The notes under the pieces: generated by a model
What the model saw: the letters and a program-made list of their open reading frames with translations, nothing else
Databases searched by the model: none
What the model was told of the DNA's origin: nothing
Assembly (NCBI GenBank): GCA_023666265.1
Contig: JAMPCH010000029.1
Coordinates: 1-35,611 of the forward strand
From: Roseburia sp.
GTDB taxonomy: Bacteria; Bacillota; Clostridia; Oscillospirales; Ruminococcaceae
Direction: 5' to 3'
Length of the DNA stretch: 35,611 bases
Program-made: the position numbers and the translations under genes
In this document: piece after piece, positions 1 through 6,309 of the stretch
How the letters are laid out: each line of letters starts with the position of its first letter
Position numbering within the stretch: position 1 is the first letter of the stretch

Positions 1-63
1 TTCTGTTTTGTTGATTTAGCACAATTGGATTTATTTTTCAAACAAGACCTAGTATTGTACAAC

Positions 64-144
64 ATAACCTGACGCCTAGCGGCGTCCCTTCGGCTATGCC
101 GAAGTGTTTGAACTGCGGATTATATCCGCAGTTCAAACGGTTAT
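64..144. repeat. Three tandem perfect hairpins inside a closing stem
   Basis: Three hairpins follow each other almost without spacer: GACGCC-tagc-GGCGTC (71-86), CTTCGGC-tat-GCCGAAG (88-104) and a 15-bp stem with loop TAT (106-138). They are enclosed by ATAACC (64-69) pairing with GGTTAT (139-144). No T-run follows, so this is not a plain intrinsic terminator. It lies just before the ribosome site of the pdxY-type gene. The layout, one closing stem around three hairpins in about 81 nt, matches that of the 131-bp elements at 5881-6142 and 15934-16064, but the sequence does not. Nothing else was recognised in bases 1-63. Confidence 0.6.
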
Positions 145-167
145 TAGCATAAGGAGAAAAAAGCTTT

Positions 168-1046
168 ATGAGAGAGCGTCAAAAAATCGTCGCGGCGATC
201 CACGACCTGTCGGGCTTTGGGCGCTGTGCGCTGTCGGTGATCCTACCGACGATCTCGGCGATGGGGATCCAATGCGTCCCCGTACCGACCGCCGTTTTAT
301 CCACGCATACGGGCGGCTTTGAGGGTTATATTTTAAACGACCTGACGGATCATATCCCCGCCTGTCTCGACCATTATCGGTCGCTCGGGATCGTGTTTGA
401 CGCGGTCTATACGGGCTTCCTCGCCTCGGAGGAACAGGCGGACGGCTGTCTCGGGTTCTTTCGCGCCTTCCCGTCCGCGATGAAGGTCGTCGACCCCGTA
501 CTCGGCGATCACGGCGCGGCGTATCGAACCTGTACCGAGGGGCTGATCCGCCGAATGATCGAGCTCGCGCGGCGGGCGGACGTGATCACGCCGAACCCGA
601 CCGAGGCGGCGCTCCTCCTCGGGGAGGAATATCGCGAGGTCTATACCGAGGCGGCGCTCGGCGAAACGCTTCGCCGCTTGAGCGAGCTTACGCCCGCCGT
701 CGCGCTGACGGGGGTAACGCTCGATGAGGGAAGCTATCTGAACGCGGCGATCGAGCGCGGGAGCGGGGCGATCCGCCTCTTTCGCCTAAAGAAGCTCCCC
801 GTCCTTTACCCCGGTACAGGCGATCTTTTTGCCTCGGTCTTAACGGGCGGACTGCTTCGTGGGGAAGGGCTTTTCTCCGCCGCGGATAGGGCTTCGGCGT
901 TTTGTTCGCGCGCGATCGCCGTCACGATGGGGAACGGCGCTCCCCCGAGAAACGGCGTGGAATTCGAGCGCGTACTGGGCTTTTTAGCGGGCGGCGTAAG
1001 CGGGGAGGAAAAAGAAGGGGAAGATGATCAAACTTGCGATCTTTGA
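168..1046 (+). CDS. pdxY: Pyridoxamine/pyridoxal kinase (PdxY/PdxK type)
   Basis: ATP-dependent kinase of the ribokinase fold that phosphorylates pyridoxal or pyridoxamine in the vitamin B6 salvage pathway; cytosolic. The 292-residue product has the family's usual length. Visible signatures are the N-terminal HDLSGFGRCALSV segment (substrate pocket), VDPVLGDHG near residue 107, ITPNPTEAALLL near residue 140, and the anion-hole motif YPGTGDLFASVLTGG with the catalytic Asp at about residue 219. The start is supported by AAGGAG seven to twelve bases upstream of ATG168. The last 20 residues are acidic and low in complexity and may be an unstructured tail. It stands alone on the + strand; the ammonium transporter downstream has its own promoter. 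The choice between PdxY and PdxK cannot be settled from sequence alone. Confidence 0.9.
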   Translation: MRERQKIVAAIHDLSGFGRCALSVILPTISAMGIQCVPVPTAVLSTHTGGFEGYILNDLTDHIPACLDHYRSLGIVFDAVYTGFLASEEQADGCLGFFRAFPSAMKVVDPVLGDHGAAYRTCTEGLIRRMIELARRADVITPNPTEAALLLGEEYREVYTEAALGETLRRLSELTPAVALTGVTLDEGSYLNAAIERGSGAIRLFRLKKLPVLYPGTGDLFASVLTGGLLRGEGLFSAADRASAFCSRAIAVTMGNGAPPRNGVEFERVLGFLAGGVSGEEKEGEDDQTCDL

Positions 1047-1266
1047 AATGTCGAATGAAGCGATCCTTCAAATAGGGAGCGGCGGCTTTGAACGTAGCCC
1101 GCCTTTCCGAAACGGGGAACGAGGGGCGGAGAAGGAGCGAGAAAAGGCGAATGCCTCGACAAAGCTCGGGATTGTGAACCCTGCACAAAAAGAATAAGGC
1201 GGACGGCAGCGAAACAGTAGATTTCTATAAAATGAAGGATTTATTTTTAAAAATTGCAAAAAGTGA

Positions 1267-1295
1267 TTGACAAACGGCGAAAAACCTGTTATAAT
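1267..1295 (+). promoter_or_regulatory. Consensus sigma-A promoter of the amt-glnB fusion gene
   Basis: TTGACA (1267-1272), a 17-base spacer and TATAAT (1290-1295) form a perfect vegetative promoter about 80 bases ahead of the transporter start. The stretch 1047-1266 between pdxY and this promoter holds no convincing gene. Confidence 0.9.
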
Positions 1296-1313
1296 ACCGA
1301 ATGTAGAGCAAAG

Positions 1314-1346
1314 GAGCTTATGGGGGCGACCCCATAGGCTCTTTTT
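1314..1346 (+). terminator. Leader hairpin with T-run ahead of amt (possible attenuator)
   Basis: GAGCTTATGGGG (1314-1325) pairs over 12 bp with CCCCATAGGCTC (1330-1341), with one G-U pair and loop GCGA, and is followed by TTTTT and, after GGA, TTTTTT. This has the form of an intrinsic terminator but starts only about 12 bases after the predicted transcription start of the amt promoter. It may attenuate amt or insulate it from upstream transcription. Confidence 0.75.
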
Positions 1347-1377
1347 GGATTTTTTAAAAAACGAAAGGGTGTTTTTT

Positions 1378-3120
1378 ATGGAAGAACTGATGGAAACGCT
1401 GAAGGGCGAGCTTTGGGGCGTCTGGTTTTTGATCGGCGCGGCGCTCGTGTTCTTTATGCAGTGCGGCTTCGCGATGGTCGAGACGGGCTTTACCCGCGCG
1501 AAAAACGCGGGGAATATCATCATGAAGAACCTGATGGATTTTTGTATCGGGACGGTCGTCTTTATCCTGATCGGCTTCGGTCTGCTCTTTGGCGAGGATC
1601 TCGTCGGGCTGATCGGCGCGCCGGGCTTTGATATTTTTACCGCCTACGGCGATTTCGACTGGTCAAACTTTGTGTTTAACCTCGTTTTTTGCGCGACGAC
1701 GGCGACGATCGTCAGCGGTGCGATGGCGGAGCGGACAAAGTTCCTCTCCTACTGTGTCTATTCGGCGGTCATCTCGGCGCTTATCTACCCGATCGAGGCG
1801 CACTGGATCTGGGGCGGCGGCTGGCTCTCCCAAATGGGCTTTCACGATTTCGCCGGCTCGGCCGCGATCCATATGGTCGGCGGGCTTTGCGCCCTCATCG
1901 GCGCGAAAATTTTAGGTCCTCGGATCGGGAAATTTGAGCGCGACAAGGACGGTAAGGTCACAAAGGTCAACGCGATCCCCGGTCACTCGCTTACGCTCGG
2001 CGCGCTCGGCGTATTCATTCTCTGGTTCGGCTGGTACGGCTTTAACGGCGCGGCGGCGACCTCGCTCGATCAGCTCGGCTCGATCTTCGTAACGACGACG
2101 ATCTCGCCCGCGATCGCGACGGTAACGTGTATGATCTTTACGTGGCTCAAATACGGGAAGCCGGACGTCTCGATGTGTCTTAACGCCTCGCTCGCGGGCT
2201 TAGTCGGGATCACCGCGCCCTGTGACGTGACGGACGCGCTCGGCGCGTCGATCGTCGGGATCGTTTCGGGTCTCCTCGTCGTATTCGGCGTATGGCTCCT
2301 CGATTATAAGCTCCATATCGACGACCCCGTCGGCGCGGTCGCGGTACATATGATGAACGGGATCTGGGGGACGATCGCGGTCGGTCTATTCGCGAACCCC
2401 GCCGTCCCCGGCTATTCGCTCGACCGCGCGGGTCTCTTTTACGGCGGCGGGTTTGAGCTTCTCGGTATCCAGCTCCTCGGTATGGTATGTGTACTGGCGT
2501 GGACGGCGGTCACGATCACGATCGCCTTCCTCGCGATTAAAAAGACGGTCGGGCTACGCGCGAGCCGCCACGAGGAGATCGTCGGGCTCGATATTACGGA
2601 GCATGGCTTGACCTCCTCTTACGCGGACTTTATCCCGACGATGCATATCGAGACGTCCTCCTCGGGGAAGGAGCGCGAGGTCGCGAACGTGATCCCCGCC
2701 GTACAGCCGGATCAGGCTGTAACCGTCGAGCATAAGAAGGTCGCGGTCGCGAGCGACGCGGACGTAAAGATGACGAAGATCGACATCATCACGAACCGCG
2801 AGCGCTTTGAGGCGCTGAAATCGGCGCTCTACGCGATCGGGATCACGGGTATGACGGTGACGAACACGATGGGCTGTGGGATGCAACGCGGGTCGACCGA
2901 GTTTTATCGCGGCGTACCGCTCGAGGCGCACCTACTTCCCAAGATCAAGGTCGAGGTCGTCGTATGTAAGATCCCCGCCGAGGCGGTCGTCGCGGCGGCG
3001 AAAAACGCCCTCTATACGGGCAACGTCGGCGACGGAAAGATCTTTATCTATGACGTGGAGAACGTCATGAAGGTAAGGACGGGCGAAGAGGGATACGACG
3101 CCTTACAGGATAACGTTTAA
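1378..3120 (+). CDS. amt: Ammonium transporter (Amt) fused to a C-terminal PII signalling domain
   Basis: Membrane ammonium channel carrying its own PII regulator. ATG1378 is preferred because AAAGGG precedes it; the frame is open further upstream but that part overlaps the promoter and leader hairpin. The 580-residue product has the Amt core in about residues 1-430, with roughly 11 membrane segments, the ETGFTRAKNAGNII signature and the twin pore histidines at about H165 (AAIHMVGG) and H324 (AVAVHMMNG). From about residue 463 a complete PII domain follows (MTKIDIITNRERFEALKSAL, then GITGMTVT, then VGDGKIFIYDVENV). The T-loop keeps the usual length (QRGSTEFYRGVPLEAHLLPK), but the position of the uridylylated Tyr51 of enteric GlnB is Leu. 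Regulation by direct nucleotide or 2-oxoglutarate binding is therefore more likely than uridylylation. Monocistronic, with its own promoter and terminator. Confidence 0.95.
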   Translation: MEELMETLKGELWGVWFLIGAALVFFMQCGFAMVETGFTRAKNAGNIIMKNLMDFCIGTVVFILIGFGLLFGEDLVGLIGAPGFDIFTAYGDFDWSNFVFNLVFCATTATIVSGAMAERTKFLSYCVYSAVISALIYPIEAHWIWGGGWLSQMGFHDFAGSAAIHMVGGLCALIGAKILGPRIGKFERDKDGKVTKVNAIPGHSLTLGALGVFILWFGWYGFNGAAATSLDQLGSIFVTTTISPAIATVTCMIFTWLKYGKPDVSMCLNASLAGLVGITAPCDVTDALGASIVGIVSGLLVVFGVWLLDYKLHIDDPVGAVAVHMMNGIWGTIAVGLFANPAVPGYSLDRAGLFYGGGFELLGIQLLGMVCVLAWTAVTITIAFLAIKKTVGLRASRHEEIVGLDITEHGLTSSYADFIPTMHIETSSSGKEREVANVIPAVQPDQAVTVEHKKVAVASDADVKMTKIDIITNRERFEALKSALYAIGITGMTVTNTMGCGMQRGSTEFYRGVPLEAHLLPKIKVEVVVCKIPAEAVVAAAKNALYTGNVGDGKIFIYDVENVMKVRTGEEGYDALQDNV

Positions 3121-3130
3121 GTTGATAAAC

Positions 3131-3162
3131 AAAAAAGGCTTACCGAGCGGTGAGCCTTTTTT
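3131..3162. terminator. Bidirectional terminator between amt and the lipoprotein island
   Basis: AAAAAAGGCTTACC, loop GAGC, then GGTGAGCCTTTTTT. The stem is followed by T-runs on both strands, so it can end amt (+) and the convergent lipoprotein gene (-). Confidence 0.9.
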
Positions 3163-3224
3163 GTTGTTTTTGTTTTTTATTTTGGGAAGGCGTGCGCGGG
3201 GCTTTATTAGTCGGACAATATAAC

Positions 3225-5291
3225 TTATTCTTTAAGCGCGATCTCCGCACGGCGCTCATATTCCCGCACGACCTCGTCTACGGTGATCTTCCCGTCGTGA
3301 TAGTCCGACAGAAATTGCATTCCGTCGGTGCTACCGATCGGCTCGTATACCGCCGCGTTCGCCGAGATGTCAAAAATATCGCAGAAGGCGGGGGAATCGA
3401 TGTCGTAATCCTCCGCGTATTTTTCTATATCCCGATAGACGGGAGAAAAACGGCTTGTCGTATGGAGGAAATCCTCCGCGAAGGCGCTCAGATATTCCTT
3501 CGCCGCGTCGACTTTTTTACTGTAAGGATTGACGACCGCGTAGGATACGATCACGGGGCTTTTATCCTCGACGGAGACGACCTTTGGCGACGGAAATACT
3601 CGCCACGTCTCCAAAGGCTCTTTCCCCTTCATATGATCATACAGATAGTCGACCTTAAACGCCGTTTTTTCGGTATTGAATTCCGAGCCGTCGTGTTTAT
3701 AATAATCCGTAAAAAACGGCGACACGGTATATCTCGGATAGCCGCTTCGCGACCTTTGAAGGAGCGTTTTAAAGACGTCGGTGTGATAGTCGGTATAGCT
3801 GTAATTCACGTTATAGCTTTCCTCCAATATATCCGAGGCGATGCTTTCCATATAGCCGTAATGATCGAACCGATCCTGATCGGTCATCCGTAATAAGGTA
3901 TCGAGAAAGTCGGGGTACATTTTAAAATTATCCTCATAGCTTAGCCCCAGCTCCTCGATATTCTCCGGCACATAAAAGACCGCCATAGTACCCGCATATG
4001 TCGGTACTGACCAAAGATCGCCGTTTTCGTTGGTGAAAAAATCGGAAAGATATTCGTGACACTCCGAGAAAAAATCGTTTATTTTTTCGCAGTCGTTCAG
4101 CGGCTCATATGCGCCGAATTTTCGGACGTTCCTTCCGAGCGGGCGAGTACTGTAAAAATTATAAATATCGACGTCGCTGTCACACGCCATCAGTTTAAGC
4201 AGTATTTCCTCTTCATGATCCGCACTTTGATAGATCGTCGCCGTGATCCCCGTCGCTTTTTTCATCTCGGAAAAGAGAATTGTGTTGCTTTGATCATAGC
4301 CGTAAATAACAAGCTCTTCCCTCGCGAATTTCATCGGGTTCTCCGCGTCTCCCGCGTTCGCGGCTTCGCCGAGAGCAAGCTTTTCGACCTGCATGATGTT
4401 GCGGTTTAAAAAGATCAGATTTCCCTTATAAAGCCGCATATCCGTTCCGCTCAGGCAGTAGCTCCCGTTGGCGTATGATGTGATAAGACCCGATTCAAGA
4501 TTTTTTAAATACAGGTGATCGCGGTCGGGAAGGCTGTAAATGAATTTATTCTCAAAAAGGACAAAGGAGACGATATAGCCGACGTCGTCGGCGTCAAGGA
4601 CGGTGAGGAGCGCCGCGCTGTCGCGATCGAACCTTTTGACCTCGTATTTTCCGCTTTCACAGGTGTAATAATAGAGAGCGTCGCCGTCGTAAAACTGACA
4701 GATCGGGTTATTTACGCCGATCTCCTCCGCGCGCCCTGTCGTCAGCTCGATCCTGTACGCTTTTTCGCCAAAATCCATGTAGCCGTTTTCTTCTTCCGTT
4801 ATATCATCGCGGGTATATGGATTCTCCCCGACCGATAAAACATAGAGAAAGTCGCCGATAATATCCATTCCTTTTATTTCAAAGGCTTCAAGCTCGGCAA
4901 GATCCGACAAGTAATCAAAGCTTTCGTCCAGCCGCTTGATTCTCGCTCCGATTGGGTCGTAAGCGTAATAGCAGTTATTTTCCGTATCAAAAATAATGTT
5001 GTCGTATATTTCTTCGTTGCTCAGTTTCTTTTCAAAGGTGACGGTATCCTTTTCGTATTTTCTGAAATAATCACCGCGCTCGTTCCCGTCGGGGGAATAT
5101 TCAAGCGAGGCGATCCCGCTGTCGGAAATAACAGTAAAGCCTTGGATATAATGCTCCGTGTCCGTCCCCTCAAATGCGATCTGTTCCGTCTGTTGCGCGG
5201 GAAGCAGACGGTCGGGTTTGATGTTTTGCTGTGACGAACAGCCGGAAAAAGCAATCGCGGCGATGAGCGCAAATATCATTCGTTTTTTCAT
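3225..5291 (-). CDS. Lipoprotein: beta-propeller-like region fused to ABC solute-binding domain (divergent paralog)
   Basis: Predicted surface lipoprotein of 688 residues. ATG5291 is chosen over an in-frame start 30 bases upstream because AGGAGG lies directly before it and a classic signal peptide follows, with lipobox FSGC. Residues of about 40-340 contain repeated short beta-strand units (for example YYAYDPIGARIKRLD and NKFIYSLPDRDHLYLKNL), like TolB or DUF5050-type propellers. From about residue 350 the protein looks like a family-1 extracellular solute-binding protein (YEPLND near 392, then NENGDLWSVPTYAGTMAVFYVPENIEELG). It is the most divergent of the five fusions: the C-terminal tail (TVDEVVREYERRAEIALKE) lacks the shared ending of the others. 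It lies downstream of a small Cys-rich secreted protein gene, separated by a hairpin. The ligand is unknown. Confidence 0.8.
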   Translation of the reverse strand: MKKRMIFALIAAIAFSGCSSQQNIKPDRLLPAQQTEQIAFEGTDTEHYIQGFTVISDSGIASLEYSPDGNERGDYFRKYEKDTVTFEKKLSNEEIYDNIIFDTENNCYYAYDPIGARIKRLDESFDYLSDLAELEAFEIKGMDIIGDFLYVLSVGENPYTRDDITEEENGYMDFGEKAYRIELTTGRAEEIGVNNPICQFYDGDALYYYTCESGKYEVKRFDRDSAALLTVLDADDVGYIVSFVLFENKFIYSLPDRDHLYLKNLESGLITSYANGSYCLSGTDMRLYKGNLIFLNRNIMQVEKLALGEAANAGDAENPMKFAREELVIYGYDQSNTILFSEMKKATGITATIYQSADHEEEILLKLMACDSDVDIYNFYSTRPLGRNVRKFGAYEPLNDCEKINDFFSECHEYLSDFFTNENGDLWSVPTYAGTMAVFYVPENIEELGLSYEDNFKMYPDFLDTLLRMTDQDRFDHYGYMESIASDILEESYNVNYSYTDYHTDVFKTLLQRSRSGYPRYTVSPFFTDYYKHDGSEFNTEKTAFKVDYLYDHMKGKEPLETWRVFPSPKVVSVEDKSPVIVSYAVVNPYSKKVDAAKEYLSAFAEDFLHTTSRFSPVYRDIEKYAEDYDIDSPAFCDIFDISANAAVYEPIGSTDGMQFLSDYHDGKITVDEVVREYERRAEIALKE

Positions 5292-5331
5292 TTTTCCTCC
5301 TAACGGTTTCGCTGTGAACAAAATATTATGT

Positions 5332-5375
5332 CAACCATTGCCAAAAATCAAAACTTCAACTTTTGGCAATGGTTG
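5332..5375 (-). other. 15-bp intercistronic stem-loop
   Basis: Bases 5332-5346 and 5361-5375 form a perfect 15-bp inverted repeat (CAACCATTGCCAAAA) around a 14-base loop. It sits between the stop of the small Cys-rich gene and the ribosome site of the large lipoprotein gene. No T-run follows on the minus strand, so an mRNA-processing or stability role, or partial attenuation, fits better than full termination. Confidence 0.7.
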
Positions 5376-5394
5376 AACATAAATTTGTGGATCA

Positions 5395-5718
5395 TCAAAA
5401 TCCCACGCCACAATCCCGCTTATAACTGCCGCATGTACTATGAATTTCCGTACACTGATACGCCATGCCTTCTCCGTAAGAATACCCGCAGGAGCATGAT
5501 CTCAAATGACGAAATGAATAATATGTTACGGTACACGTTTTGCCATGCGCTGCTGTTGAGACACCTACCTGAGAGTGATGTGTAAGATAAACATATGTGG
5601 AATCACACTCGCGACCATTCGTTGGATTTGTATGAACAGCACTTGCCGATACTACCATACTCGTCGCCATTACACCCGCCATAGCGATCGCCGTAACTTT
5701 TTTGATGATCTTTTTCAT
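5395..5718 (-). CDS. Small secreted Cys-rich protein (107 aa), unknown function
   Basis: Not a recognised family. ATG5718 is preferred: AAAGGAGG lies eight bases upstream, and a Sec signal peptide (MKKIIKKVTAIAMAGVMATS) follows with a likely cut after ASA at residue 27. The mature part of about 80 residues has seven cysteines (38, 62, 75, 77, 89, 96, 103) and several histidines, including an SCSCGYSYG segment. This suggests disulphides or metal binding outside the cell. A paralog at 15480-15770 shares the leader, length and position but has five cysteines. Both are first genes behind a long leader containing the 131-bp structured repeat, and both precede a propeller lipoprotein. A role as secreted partner, ligand or toxin-like peptide is possible but unproven. 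Confidence 0.7.
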   Translation of the reverse strand: MKKIIKKVTAIAMAGVMATSMVVSASAVHTNPTNGRECDSTYVYLTHHSQVGVSTAAHGKTCTVTYYSFRHLRSCSCGYSYGEGMAYQCTEIHSTCGSYKRDCGVGF

Positions 5719-5880
5719 GATTTTGTCCTCCTTTAAAATTGTCAATATTTTCGTGTTCTTATTGCCGATGTATGAAAAGACTTATAAGCCCAACGGAATT
5801 ACCTTCTTTCAAGATCGTGAACGGTCTTTTCGGGTCGTGTTCGGTAATCGATCGCGAAACCGTTCCATATTTATTATAAG

Positions 5881-6011
5881 AACCACACGCCGTTAGCCGA
5901 ATCAAAGATTCGGACGGCTGAGCGAACCTTGAAACAGATGCTCGCCGCTGAACGCGGCGCGGCGGTTGCACCGCCCGGTCGAAGCAAGACTTCGACCGCA
6001 TCTGTTTGAAG
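5881..6011 (-). repeat. 131-bp structured element, copy 1 (tandem, gene-proximal)
   Basis: Begins AACCACACGCCGTTAGCC, continues with a hairpin (CCGAATC-aaa-GATTCGG extended by GCCGT/ACGGC), then a closing stem (5928-5940 with 5999-6011, 12 of 13 pairs) around three hairpins. The third hairpin is GGTCGAAG-caaga-CTTCGACC. It lies wholly inside the transcribed leader (about 410 nt) of the small Cys-rich gene. The flanking stretch 5719-5880 and the whole block recur at 15771-16064. No known riboswitch class was recognised. Confidence 0.85.
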
Positions 6012-6142
6012 AACCGCACGCCGTTAGCCGAATCAAAGATTCGGACGGCTGAGCGAACCTTAAAATATATGACCGCCGCTGAACGCGGCGCGGCGGCTTG
6101 CGCCGCCTTGTTGGAACTACGTTCCAACACATATATTATAAG
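6012..6142 (-). repeat. 131-bp structured element, copy 2 (tandem, promoter-proximal)
   Basis: Exactly the same length as and directly abutting copy 1. The first part is nearly identical. The closing stem (6059-6071 with 6130-6142) and third hairpin (TGTTGGAAC-tac-GTTCCAACA, 6109-6129) differ in sequence but keep pairing. Two clean compensatory changes in the closing stem (G-C to T-A, C-G to T-A) and a fully replaced 21-nt hairpin argue that the fold is maintained. Its right end contains the -10 box of the promoter. Confidence 0.85.
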
Positions 6143-6163
6143 CCCCAAAAGAACGAATGTCAA
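6135..6163 (-). promoter_or_regulatory. Consensus promoter of the first small Cys-rich gene/lipoprotein operon
   Basis: On the minus strand TTGACA (6163-6158), 17-base spacer, TATAAT (6140-6135). The -10 box coincides with the end of structured element copy 2. The bases upstream of -35 (AAAAACCTATTGACA) are shared with the promoters at 16057-16085 and 22622-22650. Confidence 0.9.
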
Positions 6164-6259
6164 TAGGTTTTTACGTAATTTACAGGGTCGGAGCGTGAAA
6201 AACGACGCAATTTTCCACTTCGATCAAAGGCGGGCGGGAAGCACGCCTTCCCTAAAAAG

Positions 6260-6297
6260 AAAAAAACGAGGTCGATAAGATCGGCGCTCGTTTTTTT
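6260..6297 (-). terminator. Terminator downstream of the 679-aa lipoprotein gene
   Basis: AAAAAAACGAG and CTCGTTTTTTT arms flank a short inner CGAT/ATCG hairpin; T-runs occur on both strands. It ends minus-strand transcription from the lipoprotein genes to the right. Just left of it (6236-6252) lies a copy of the dispersed GGGAAG-CACGC-CTTCCC hairpin. A degenerate version of the terminator is found at 16190-16212. Confidence 0.75.
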
Positions 6298-6309
6298 AGT
6301 AGATAGGCG

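Noticed and set aside
1024-1197. 57-codon ORF after pdxY with AAGGGGAAG before its ATG
   Set aside because: It overlaps the pdxY end, has low-complexity charged composition and no recognisable signal or motif; too weak to list as a gene.
3183-3205. Further copy of the GGAAGGCG hairpin after amt
   Set aside because: Only the left arm (GGGAAGGCGTGCGC) is present; the matching right arm is missing.
5719-6142. Leader with tandem structured elements as a known tandem riboswitch
   Set aside because: No known aptamer consensus was recognised, and the promoter-proximal copy has its closing arm inside the promoter, so it is not fully transcribed. A new RNA element stays possible and is listed as a finding.
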